Shown in pieces: positions 42,263 to 51,105 of a stretch of 64,000 nucleotides of DNA. The stretch is from the NCBI GenBank assembly GCA_033782935.1, contig JAWQEG010001234.1, forward strand, positions 1,620,501-1,684,500, in the 5' to 3' direction. Position numbers and translations under genes: made by a program. Source of the stretch: Petrolisthes cinctipes. Lineage: Eukaryota > Arthropoda > Malacostraca > Decapoda > Porcellanidae. Below the pieces are notes generated by a model. It saw only the letters and a program-made list of their open reading frames with translations. It had not been told where the DNA came from and searched no databases. Every line of letters begins with the position of its first letter. The stretch's first letter is position 1.

Positions 42263-42283
42263 CCAATAGAGAATGTATATAAG
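42263..42283 (+). promoter_or_regulatory. Candidate LTR promoter: CCAAT and TATATAAG
   Basis: CCAAT at 42263-42267 is followed by TATATAAG at 42276-42283. The same pair is in the 3' LTR, with TATATAAG at 50379-50386. The position in mid-LTR, upstream of an AATAAA signal, fits a U3/R border. Assignment rests on motif and position only. Confidence 0.5.
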
Positions 42284-42417
42284 CAGTGAAGTTGAACTAA
42301 TATGTAGGATTTCCTAAACTGACTCCCAGGGCTATAACCTGTCTCCATAAGAGAGAGACACAGGCATATCAGACAAGGCATCAAATATAACTCCCTGTAT
42401 AGAGATAAGTATGTATA

Positions 42418-42423
42418 AATAAA
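42418..42423 (+). promoter_or_regulatory. Candidate polyadenylation signal AATAAA in the 5' LTR
   Basis: AATAAA about 135 bp downstream of the TATATAAG box, conserved in the 3' LTR at 50521-50526, where it would act for element transcripts. Confidence 0.5.
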
Positions 42424-42492
42424 TTAAGCCTAAAGAAACTTGTGCAGTCACTTTACCTAAGAACACCACAACGCCGAGCTCGCTACCTAATA

Positions 42493-42535
42493 CCACAACA
42501 ACCACAACAACAACAACAACTACTACGACTACAAC
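42493..42535. repeat. CAA/CTA-rich simple sequence in the LTR
   Basis: Low-complexity run of ACAACA and CTACTACG triplets near the LTR end, also present in the 3' LTR around 50587-50629. Any open frame here is low-complexity and is not called as coding. Confidence 0.75.
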
Positions 42536-42580
42536 TCCGGACTAAGGTACTGTATCAGATCCTGAACTGGTACATTTTGA

Positions 42581-42591
42581 TGGCAGCGGTG
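42581..42591 (+). promoter_or_regulatory. Candidate primer binding site
   Basis: TGGCAGCGGTG begins six bases after the end of the 5' LTR. A TGG start is expected because tRNA 3' ends are CCA. I cannot assign the tRNA from the sequence alone. Confidence 0.4.
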
Positions 42592-43416
42592 TTTTTGCAA
42601 CAGAGCAACTTGCAAGGTAAAGACTTCACGGGAGTACAGTGACTAACATAGTTCAAGGACAAGTTGAAGGAATCTGCTTGTAAATTCTCTCAAGTAATTT
42701 CTTTAGTGGGTAATTTTACGACCTCTAACGAGGGAGATAAACCACAAATTCTTCACCTACAAGAAACACCTGCTTCAACATAACTGCAACTGACCTACAG
42801 AGAACCTCATCTACTTCACAACAAACAATCATCACTTCATCACTACGGCGATCCTGTTACGTAAATTCTTTCGTAAGGACAACGCCATCACTACATCACC
42901 TCCACGCTGACGCCTCCTTATACGTAAATTCTCTCGTAAAAGACAAGTCAACGTTCATCATCTTCACTCCAATTACGACTGTTAGTGTGTTAGTGTGCGA
43001 GCTAACTAATCATCGCTTCGTCACTTCACGGTCGTCGCCCCTTCACCACTAGTCGTCATCGTCGTTGCAACTACAGTCAACTAAAGTAGGTACACATTAC
43101 ATGTTACATTACATTATTTTTCACTTGTCCACGAACATGTTAGAAAATAGGTTCCTCAATAACAGCCCAGACAACAGAAAACAAGTGCCAAATTAAAACA
43201 AAAGTAAAGATATAATCCCCCATTAATCCAAAGGTATCATAACTAACTTCGAATATCCCTGATAATGATTCACTAGCCTTCAAGCTAGATTCCTCTACCT
43301 CCCTAAGTTTCGTTTGTGGTTCCAACACATTCGAGTACATTCCTTTCTTTCTCCAAACCTTACCCCCATTAAAGCCTCTATCTGGTATACTATATTAACC
43401 TGTATTTTCTCCAACA
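42592..43416 (+). other. Retroelement untranslated leader
   Basis: About 825 bp between the candidate primer binding site and the gag start, with no convincing open frame. A short motif of the type GTAAATTCT(C/T)TCGTAA appears near 42860 and 42922, with a weaker form near 42680. This might be a packaging or structural element or just a decayed local repeat. Confidence 0.5.
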
Positions 43417-44142
43417 ATGGCTACTCCTCCACAATCTCCGACTGTCTCTGCTCTTCTAACAACTTCTTCTAACCCCACTACCTCTACTATGCAGGCAATG
43501 AGAATTTTACCCACCCACAATTATTCAAAGTACTATACGGGAGATAATCCATAGTATGGGATTCATCTCTTCTTGCGTCATTTGGAGGATGTGTTTTACC
43601 AAGCGAATATAGATCAGGACGCACATAAGATAAGATTCGTGAGAGAGCATATTGCACCACATAGTCCAGCCAGTTATATATTAACTACAAGTGTTTTTTC
43701 TGATCCACAGAATTTAACGTCATATGCTACATTCAGACAGTCACTTATTGATGTTTTTGGGGATGGTAAACTACATAATTCATTATCATGGGTTCAGAGA
43801 ATAATTAAAACAAAGGCTGACAACATAACTACAAGTGAACCAGCAAAAGCACTTGCACTATCAGGGTCTCTAGCTTTAAATTCGAAGGAATCTCGTATCA
43901 TACATCGTGAATTACAGATTACTCAATCCAAGGGTACGAAGATTTTTAATTTTGATGCCACACCTACTCAAGGGGAATCACAGGGAAAACGTTGCAAACA
44001 CTGTAACGAAAGTAATCATAAATACAGTCATTTACATGAGTCACAGTCGCATTCCTTAGATGAATGCATGATCCTTAACAGAATAAAACGGGACTGGCAC
44101 AGTCGAAACATGATGTATGAAACGAGACCGCCACAATATTAA
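43417..44142 (+). pseudogene. gag: gag-like gene, one in-frame stop
   Basis: Gag makes the capsid and nucleocapsid of the retroelement particle. The likely start is the ATG at 43417, in the favourable context ACAATGG. From there one frame runs to the stop at 44140-44142 (241 codons), interrupted only by a TAG at 43552-43554 (codon 46). The part after it is open for 196 codons. Near the C-terminus a Cys/His cluster, starting with CKHC and ending HSLDEC, has the spacing CX2C-X15-HX4C. This looks like a CCHC zinc knuckle with an enlarged loop. The N-terminal part is Thr/Ser/Pro-rich. Homology of the capsid part is inferred from position and general character. Protease follows in another frame. 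Confidence 0.75.
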
Positions 44143-44219
44143 AACGTCCCGAAAATATAACTGTAGGCCCTGTCGTCGCATTTACCAATAATATACTATA
44201 ATTCCCTGTCCTAGTATCA

Positions 44220-44542
44220 CATAGTAACACCCCCTTAATGATAGACACAGGCGCCGCAGTTTCCTTGTTATCGGATAATTCCTTTAACAAATTGAGCAAA
44301 TTAGGTCCCCAGCGGCATTTATAAACCAAGATTGAACAGGTGACATAGAATTGTCAACCATGACAGGCAATAAATTACAGGTCTTAGGGAAACTAACCCT
44401 TCCTGTACGGTTAGCCAAGGGAACTAACCAGATTCATAATGAATTTTATATAATACGAAATTATAAACTAGGTTTATCATACCTTATTAAACAAACCATA
44501 ATAATAAACCCTAAACATAAAATAATACATTTTAGGAATTAA
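44220..44542 (+). pseudogene. Retroviral-type aspartic protease, frame-broken
   Basis: Processes the Gag and Pol polyproteins in active elements. The active-site motif is seen as MIDTGAAVSLLS, with DTGA at 44244-44255. The C-terminal part, with VLGKLTLPVRL and later IIINPKHKIIHF, is in a different frame from about 44351 to the stop at 44540-44542. At least one frameshift therefore separates the active site from the rest. The active-site frame is -1 relative to gag. That would fit programmed frameshifting in an ancestor but could also be decay. The domain is recognisable, but this copy cannot make it intact. Confidence 0.8.
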
Positions 44543-45120
44543 TGTATTCCAATACAGGATTGTCCAGGCCAAAATATATAAGTCCAGGTAATGTTAACCC
44601 TATACGTTTTGAAAATGAGGGAAATAACCCCATTATCATAAAGGCCATTGCTGCATATAATATTATATTAACTCCAAATTTCGTCCATAAATTTAAGGTA
44701 CATCTTCCATCTCATGTACAGCCACATACTACCGTTCTATCCTTAATAGAACTAGTAAAATATTATATAACCAGGGATTAATTTACTTAACTAATGTAAA
44801 TAGTGAAAATGTCACTGATATTAATAAACCATTTACCAATATTCATGTACAGAAAGGAACATACCTATGTGATCTGTACAGATGGAAGTTAGACCAATAC
44901 CACAAGGAAATATTGTATCGGTTCTTACCGAAGGATATATATATAGTCATGTAAGGAACAACTTAGAAATATTGTCAGTGGACGCGATTTTCCACTTTAT
45001 CGTGATAATCTCATCACTATACTAGCCACATATCGAAATGCGATTGCCCTACCTGTAAATTATTAGAAAAAAAAATATACCATTACTCTAACATCTCCTT
45101 AACCCATTTACTCGAGCATA
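44542..45120 (+). pseudogene. pol connector between protease and reverse transcriptase, degraded
   Basis: An open stretch of 79 codons at 44542-44781, with ILTPN and KVHLPSHVQPHTTVLSL, resembles the linker that follows the protease in Ty3/gypsy Pol. Beyond it the frame is lost several times. A remnant reading ATYRNAIALPVN, near 45030-45062, resembles the region just before the reverse transcriptase fingers. Confidence 0.55.
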
Positions 45121-45711
45121 ATTATAGACTACCGTACCGCATAGTACACAGAAAGTGGTAAACGAAATATTAAATGAAATGATGGATGAAGTCATTATTA
45201 AGAATTCTAACTCCCATTTTAACAGCCCAATGTTTTTGGTTTCAAGAAACAAATAATGGTGATTTTAGGCCAGTCATTGATTGCAGAAAATTAAATAATG
45301 CTACACTTAAAAATAAGTATTCCCTCCCTCCTTTAAGGTGTTTAGTCTAACATTGATAAATCAAAGCCTATGATATTCTCCACATTAAACTTGGTCAGTG
45401 GAAACTGGCAAGTAACATTAGATGATAAAATTCAACCCATTACAACATTTAATACTTCCCATGGTTATTATGAATACATTCGTAGACCATTTGGTTTATG
45501 TAATGCTTCATCCACATTTCAGCATATGATCAATTTTCGTATTGGTTTTATTAATAACGTAGTCATCGCTAATCTCAACGATTTGATTATTTTCATACTA
45601 AGTAACTATAAAGACGGTTATACAGAGATTACATTAGGTAGGCCTCAAACTTTAAATGTCTATATCTCATTTTCTTACCAGGAACTTATCATTTTTAGGT
45701 TATCCATTTAA
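45121..45711 (+). pseudogene. Ty3/gypsy reverse transcriptase, catalytic Asp lost
   Basis: Copies element RNA to DNA in active relatives. Fragments in order are a fingers region (NEILNEMMDEVIIKNSNSHF, from about 45160), then DFRPVIDCRKLNNATLKNKY near 45260-45320, then palm motifs in the open stretch 45370-45711 (FSTLNLVSG, RRPFGLCNASSTFQ, NLNDLIIF). The family has Asp at the residue seen here as Asn at 45388-45390, and the YxDD-type site reads NLND at 45571-45582. Two of three catalytic Asp are therefore replaced by Asn. Frames change between the fingers and the palm. The identification is secure; the enzyme is dead. Confidence 0.88.
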
Positions 45712-46380
45712 CCGCCCCTGTGCTCCATACACAATCTGTTAAAATACGAGCAATGAGAGTATTCACTAATCTAAATAAACGTTACTAACATAAAATCATT
45801 CTTGGTCTTATGTTCTTATATAGAATCCTTGTAAAGTATTTTCCCAAGTAACTAAACACCTAAATAATCCCCTCGAGAAAGATACAAATTTTGTATGGAT
45901 GCCAGAAAAACAGCTAAGCTTTGAATTATTAAAGGTTAATTAATGTAAGCTTCAATTCTTACTTTCCCAAATATTCATTGTCTTTTATCAAGTGTACAGA
46001 TGCTTCTTCAGTAGGCTACGGCGCTGTACTTATGTAAGAGATAGCTATGGGACTATGTCAGGTATGTACTTATGCTTAAAGAATATTAAGTACGCAGATA
46101 ACTCGTTACTCTGTAACAAAACAGGAAACTTAAGCAATATTATGGGCACTTCGTACTTTTAGAGAAATCATATTAGGCTATCCTTTACATGTTTTCGCAA
46201 ATTATCAAACGATCCGTGGCTTACTATAACCTCAAACCCTAACGGGAAAATTAGCCAGATAATGTCTAACAATTCAGGAATTTCTCCCACATATTGATAT
46301 TAACTATCTTTTAGGACGATTAAATAAAGTAGTAGATCCCTTAAACAGTCATCTTGTCCTTTTAGTTCCGAGGACACCCA
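45712..46380 (+). pseudogene. RNase H domain remnant of pol
   Basis: Degrades the RNA strand during reverse transcription in active elements. The motif CTDASSVGYGAVL is readable at 45993-46031 and is followed two codons later by a stop. The same frame gives RYSVTKQE at 46104, a stop, then ALRTFREIILGYPLHVF, which matches the usual end of the Ty3/gypsy RNase H region. The stretch 45712-45990, corresponding to thumb and connection, is too decayed to follow. Confidence 0.78.
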
Positions 46381-46599
46381 TGGACTTTGACCTTAATGCG
46401 GTTCGTAAACATTAGCAAACAATTCTATGATGAATGTAATAAAATATTCATTAAAAACTGAGGATGAAAATAATGGCCCAGAACTAACCAGTCACTTAAA
46501 TATATTTTCCCTTCATGATGATATTATTTACAGAAAACTTAGGAAAAGTGACGTAAAAAAAAACCCAATCAAATAGTGATACAACAAATAATGATTCCC

Positions 46600-47709
46600 T
46601 CAGTATTAATTACCCTTATATCATAATACAGCAGCAAGGCATCCTGGGAGAGATAGGTACCTGACCACTCTCCTTACAATACACCATTAGCATAAACTAA
46701 GGGTAGATGATGAAACACATATATCGCTCAGTGCGAAGCATGCAATGCAAATAAAGGCCTAGATTTGGACCTGTTCCATGACGGGAATCCCTAATCCTGG
46801 ACGAATCATGGGACGTAGTAGGAATAGATCTACTTTCCTTACCAATTCCGAATCACGACGCAAATAAGGTATTACCAATGGTTAACCATTTTCTAGATAT
46901 TTGGTGGCGGCAACATTATGATAAAAACCGCAAAGGTAAGTGCACATATATATAAAAACCAATTTTATATGACCATATACATGTCTCGATATTATAAAAG
47001 GTATCTGATTTCTACGACATTAAGCAAACGTTTGTATTACCATATCTCCCAGCATTTAATGGGTTAACAAAGCGGCAGTACCGTAAAATACTAGAAGTAC
47101 TTCGTGGCACAAAAAACAAGGAAAATCCCTCCACATGGGAAGACTGCATCGATATGACGGTCAATAAACACTCGAAAATACGGAAACAAAGGGAAAAACT
47201 CCACATGAAATACTATATGGCGTATGGATACGTCTTTCATATGACATAAAATTGCCACACGGAATCCATGTTACAACGTGGACAAGTACACTGAACGACA
47301 GTGAGTTGCATTTCAACAATGTCATCATGATGTACAAAACGATCTACAGGCTTGCATGGATATAATGCATGATCGCCAACATAACAAAACAAATTATGAG
47401 CTTGCATGAATATAATGCGTGATTGCCGACATAACAAAACAAATTATGAGCTTGCATGGAAATATTGCGTAATCGCCGACATAATAAAGCAAATAACTCA
47501 ATATGTTCACTCCAAGTGATAACGGGTACCCGATCGAATCTTCACACTTCTTTAGTAGGTAATAAACCTATAATAAAGTATAATATTACCAGGCGGTTGA
47601 TATTGTTCATGTAAAGAGAATAAAGAAATTGGTAAAAAGCGTGCAAAAACCCAACATCCACAATGAAACCAATCAATATCTCTTGAACAGTAACAATTCC
47701 TCTTCCTAG
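46600..47709 (+). pseudogene. Retroelement integrase, multiply interrupted
   Basis: Integrase joins the DNA copy to the chromosome. The zinc-binding part is seen as DHSPYNT near 46663 and CEAC at 46732-46743, in one frame but with three stops between. The core begins WDVVGIDLLSLP at 46809 in another frame and reaches NHFLDIW. A later core-to-C-terminal piece (PAFNGLTKRQYRKILEVLRG, from about 47046) is open to a TAA at 47247-47249. The last readable piece, VHVKRIKKLVK, ends at a TAG at 47707-47709, which probably marks the end of pol. A 50-bp tandem repeat lies inside this region. Confidence 0.82.
47351..47495 (+). repeat. 50-bp tandem repeat, about 2.9 copies
   Basis: Units start CTTGCATGGA at 47351, CTTGCATGAA at 47401 and CTTGCATGGA at 47451, each followed by similar bases including CGCC(A/G)ACATAA. 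The period of 50 bp is not a multiple of three, so the expansion shifts the reading frame of the integrase C-terminal region. Confidence 0.9.
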
Positions 47710-47803
47710 TAATTTTATCCCTACTATTGATGATAATTAAATAAACAATTACAAACAAAAACTCCGATCGGTTTCCAATGATATATAATAATTTTTCTTA
47801 CGG

Positions 47804-47959
47804 ATGTGGCCCACATCAACCTATATAACGGTTTTCGTGTTTATACTCGCGGCGGCTACAAGCTCCGACGAAGTGCATCAAGCAGATAAAGATGACGTCT
47901 ACATTCTGAGAGCTCTCGTTTCCAATTTTATCAAACAGTTGAAAAGAAAAAGGAAATAA
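47804..47959 (+). pseudogene. Start of env-like third coding region (signal peptide)
   Basis: A 51-codon open frame with ATG at 47804 and stop at 47957-47959. It starts 94 bp after the apparent end of pol. The N-terminus has a hydrophobic stretch (ITVFVFILAAATSS), like a secretion signal with a small-residue cleavage region, then an acidic segment and a basic end. In insect errantiviruses the envelope gene follows pol and starts this way. I infer the same here from position and signal peptide, without a clear sequence match. The frame is cut short, so no envelope protein is made. Confidence 0.5.
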
Positions 47960-49811
47960 TAAAATATTGGGGACGAACGATATTATCATTAATTTTTGAT
48001 AAGGTATCTGTCTTATTACATAAATTTTCTGCCATTGAGCAGTGGGTACAGATAAAGTATTTAATGATACACTAGTTTTGTTTGACAGGTATCACACAAA
48101 TGAAGTTCCCAATTTAAATGTATTATATTCTAAGGTGTCCTTTCACCATTGGGCGCCCTAGGAAGGAATTCAGCGACTCAGGTAATATTGCTCGCTTATT
48201 ATACAAAAAAACAAAAATAATGGCTTAGAACCATCATCACAGCCCAGAGCGTGATTGGGATATTTTAAGCGGAATTTCATCAACACTATTTGGTAAGGCT
48301 TAGATAGTAATATACAAGCATTATCCCATAAATAAAAAGGTTGCGGGACAAGCCGTTGCAAATCAAGATAAGATAAAGTAACAGGTATATACTATATTCG
48401 AGTGCAAATCATTGCACAGAAATTAAATACGATTTATATAACTTTACATGATCAACGAATGGAAAGAACTACATATATGGAATAATCATATCATATTTTA
48501 GGCTTCTAATTTCTGTGAATTAGCAGGAAATGAATTGCAGGTGAGGAACAGAGAGAAATGACAACCATTTATTTCTTAAGAGAGTATTTACTGCGACTAA
48601 GGTAAGATCACCTCACAATTATTACCACTCCAACAGCTACGAAATATAATGGCATAATCAATGATGAAATACCATCTTACTTATTATCTTCATACACCTA
48701 CTTGGTATATTATTATACATTCATGCGTAGTATATTACTACAAGATCATAATCCCATTATTATTCACATAAAAGATAAAATGTTTTTCCCAAGCTACGTA
48801 CTTCACCAATTCCCTATGAAAATGGAATAATCCTTTAATATTCGATTTTCATCCAATAAGTATTATACTTAGTGATGATGTCATCAGTGACACACAACAC
48901 TTCAAGTGCCATGTTGCATATCTTCATATATGTTTGTCTTGCATATTTCTTTGCATTTAAGTTGCATATAAATCTCCTAAGGATGCAAAATCTCCACTTG
49001 CTTGGAATCAAAGTAATACTAATCAAGCCCTATATGCATGTACAGTTGAGCAAGTAGAAAGTGCAAGTAAAATATGATTATATTTGGCCACATCTGGTTA
49101 CCACTCAATATTTCAATCAGTCACGTTCCACTTTACATTGGCTCTGGAGTCTTAGTGATTCATTGATAAAAATACCAGGGTTTACTACAAATGAACTGAA
49201 AGATATTGCTATATACATTCAAATTTTTCTTGCACTTTCTACTTGCTCAACTGTACATTCATATCTATTACTAATCAGTATCTCTTTTCATCATCAATTT
49301 TAATTTCCACTATCTATACTTACCTGCTGATACACAATTAACATTGATTTACCCTAATCATACTACACATGGTATGGTTCAAGGCTACTATAAAGAAGCA
49401 GACTCATAGGAAATACGATCCAAGGGAATCGTTACCTTGCCTAATAAACATAAACGTGCTTGACAACATGACATAATCTTTTCCACCTTTAAACATATTT
49501 CATTTAAAGTCGACTTGTTTAACATCTCCTCATTATCAGTTGTTTCGGAAAAAGTGCAACTATTATGTTATTCAAGGAGAATAGGCTTCAATCATCCTTA
49601 TTATATAATTTGATTCCTCCATATATTGATCAAAATAAAACTGAGTACCAATGTTTATTATCCACTGTCTTATCTTTCTGCCATGTACTATCATATTTAT
49701 GTATTGTATAAGAACGAACTATCGAGGTATACTGAATTATGTTGTATTGAAAAGAATAGGACTGTTATTTCACAGTCTCAACATAGCAACACGCCCCTTA
49801 TTAATGTGTGA
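47960..49811 (+). pseudogene. Degenerate env-like region
   Basis: About 1.85 kb with no long open frame. Scattered readable pieces fit a decayed membrane glycoprotein gene. Near 49320-49440 there is a segment with LPADTQLTLIYPNH and GIVTLPNKHKRA. The open frame 49626-49811 has a hydrophobic aromatic stretch followed by a hydrophilic tail, as in a transmembrane anchor with cytoplasmic end. These are impressions from composition and order, not motif matches. An alternative is non-coding filler or another inserted sequence; an inverted repeat of 233 bp lies inside. Confidence 0.35.
49032..49264. repeat. 36-bp inverted repeat around a 161-bp loop
   Basis: The arm at 49032-49067 is the reverse complement of 49229-49264, with one mismatch. 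The inner 30 bases are perfect (one arm reads ATGTACAGTTGAGC...GCAAG). Total span is 233 bp. It could be the terminal inverted repeats of a tiny nested element, or a hairpin. No convincing target duplication is seen at the ends. Confidence 0.85.
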
Positions 49812-50102
49812 ACCTTTAGCATAGGTTAGCTTATATACACACAATAACATGCACCTAGCTAAACACATTAATTTTAAGATGATTTTTATGTGACAATGTA
49901 TTAATATTCATGTATTAATGATACTATCTATGTTCATTTATGTACAAGATGTGCCTATGTCTTAATGTCTATTTTAGGTTACTATACATGTCTTCATTGT
50001 TACTATCTAAATTATCATATACCCTACCAACATTGTGAACTGGCCTTCTATTAAATAAAGCTTTAATGCCTGGGGGGCCAGGCAGGTAGCGGACTGAGCA
50101 AA
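49812..50102 (+). other. 3' untranslated region of the element and candidate polypurine tract
   Basis: AT-rich, no coding signal. The only G-rich run before the 3' LTR is TGGGGGGCC at 50071-50079, flanked by GCCTGG and CCAGGC in inverted orientation. It lies 23 bp upstream of the LTR start rather than next to it, so its role as polypurine tract is doubtful. Confidence 0.35.
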
Positions 50103-50685
50103 TGTACAGTACAGTATAGCTAGGAGGGTAACACACAGCTTCCCCACTTGAAGCAACAAAAACCAGAACACCTTCTGACAATAACAAACACAAGAGGGCC
50201 AACCTCCTTACCTCCAATTTCTCACTGTCATCTCTAAACTCAAGAGAGAGAGGGAGAGAAAGTAGAAAGGGAGAGAGAGAAGAATTGGGTGGAGCTTAGA
50301 CAAGAACTCCACCCCTTTTCAAGAAGATAATAATAATAATAATATTTGAATAGACTGGGCATCTTCCAATAGAGAATGTATATAAGCAGTGAAGTTGAAC
50401 TAATATGTAGGATTTCCTAAACTGACTCCCAGGACTATAACCTGTCTCCATAAGAGAGAGACACAGGCATATCAGACAAGGCATCAAATATAACTCCCTG
50501 TATAGAGATAAGAATGTATAAATAAATTAAGCCTAAAGAAACTTTACCTAAGAACACCACAACGCCGAGCTCGCTACCTAATACCACAACAACCACAACA
50601 ACAACAACAACTACTACGACTACAACTCCGGACTAAGGTACTGTATCAGATCCTGAACGAGTTAAAGCCTTAGAGGACTGGTACA
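50103..50685 (+). repeat. 3' LTR (583 bp)
   Basis: Matches the 5' LTR throughout, starts TGTACAGTACAG and ends GGACTGGTACA, followed directly by CTCT and satellite. It has 20 bp (GAGTTAAAGCCTTAGAGGAC at 50659-50678) not found in the 5' LTR. AC flanks the 20 bases on one side and ends them on the other, so a deletion between AC dinucleotides in the 5' copy is possible. It lacks the 12-bp insertion seen in the 5' LTR. Confidence 0.93.
50521..50526 (+). promoter_or_regulatory. Candidate polyadenylation signal AATAAA in the 3' LTR
   Basis: AATAAA at the place equivalent to 42418-42423 in the 5' LTR, about 135 bp after the TATATAAG box at 50379. It would end element transcripts. Confidence 0.5.
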
Positions 50686-50689
50686 CTCT
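50686..50689. repeat. Target site duplication CTCT (right copy)
   Basis: Repeats 41994-41997. The satellite continues directly with AACACGGAGTAGG in the phase left at 41997. Confidence 0.85.
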
Positions 50690-51105
50690 AACACGGAGTA
50701 GGCATGTACAGATCGCTTCTGGGACCAAAAATATCGAATTTTCGGGCGTTTTGAGGTTGAATTTGAGATATAAACGGGTGCAGAAGATGCATACACATAT
50801 TGACTTTGCGCACCTAAAATATCGATTTTCAGCATGTTTTGGGCCTGTATCTGAGTAGGCATGTACAGATCGCTTCTGGGACCCCAAAATATCGAATTTT
50901 CGGATGTTTTGAGGTTGAATTTGGGATATAAACGGGTGCAGAAGATGCATACGCATATTGACTTTGGGCACCTAAAATATCGATTTTTAGCATGTTTTGG
51001 GCCTGTATCTGAGTATACATGTACAGATCTCTTCTGGGACCCCAAAATATCTAATTTTCGGGTGTTTGGAGCCTGAATTTGAGATATAAACGGGTACAGA
51101 AGATG

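Larger units (their letters stand above)
41998..42574 (+). repeat. 5' LTR (577 bp)
   Basis: Aligns along its whole length to 50103-50685 at a starting shift of 8105. Ends are TGTACA and TGGTACA. Differences from the 3' LTR seen by eye are TTT/GTA near the start, single substitutions near 42135-42445 (about four), two extra bases in the GA tract, a 12-bp insertion GTGCAGTCACTT near 42441, and absence of 20 bp just before the terminal TGGTACA. It contains GA, ATA and CAA/CTA simple repeats, a TATATAAG box and an AATAAA signal. Confidence 0.93.
41998..50685 (+). mobile_element. Decayed Ty3/gypsy-like LTR retroelement with env-like region
   Basis: An 8688-bp element in plus orientation inserted in the satellite. 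It has two LTRs starting TGTACA and ending TGGTACA, with a 4-bp target duplication. The order inside is leader, gag with a Cys/His cluster, protease (DTGA), reverse transcriptase, RNase H, integrase (CX2C finger, core, C-terminal part) and an env-like region. PR-RT-RH-IN order and the reverse transcriptase and integrase motifs indicate Ty3/gypsy (Metaviridae). The third coding region is reminiscent of the insect errantivirus layout. Coding parts are broken by stops and frame changes, so the copy is not autonomous. The LTRs differ at only about six bases plus three indels. The clade within Ty3/gypsy cannot be fixed by eye. Confidence 0.92.

Noticed and set aside
42442..42642. Plus-strand open frame of 66 codons at the LTR end
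   Set aside because: It is Gln-rich only because of the CAA repeats and crosses the LTR/leader border. No such gene is expected there.
43140..43340. Minus-strand open frame of 66 codons with a hydrophobic stretch in the leader
   Set aside because: It is antisense to the element leader, with no family resemblance and no supporting context.
47012..47437. Minus-strand open frames opposite the integrase
   Set aside because: The plus-strand reading shows clear integrase motifs, so these are antisense shadows.
50071..50102. An LTR start further upstream, at TGGGGGGCC
   Set aside because: The 5' LTR has no matching bases before TGTACA, and the CTCT target duplication fits only the TGTACA start.
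41998..50685. Assignment of the host to a named species or of the element to a named family
   Set aside because: No motif in the window is diagnostic at that level, and a database search would be needed.
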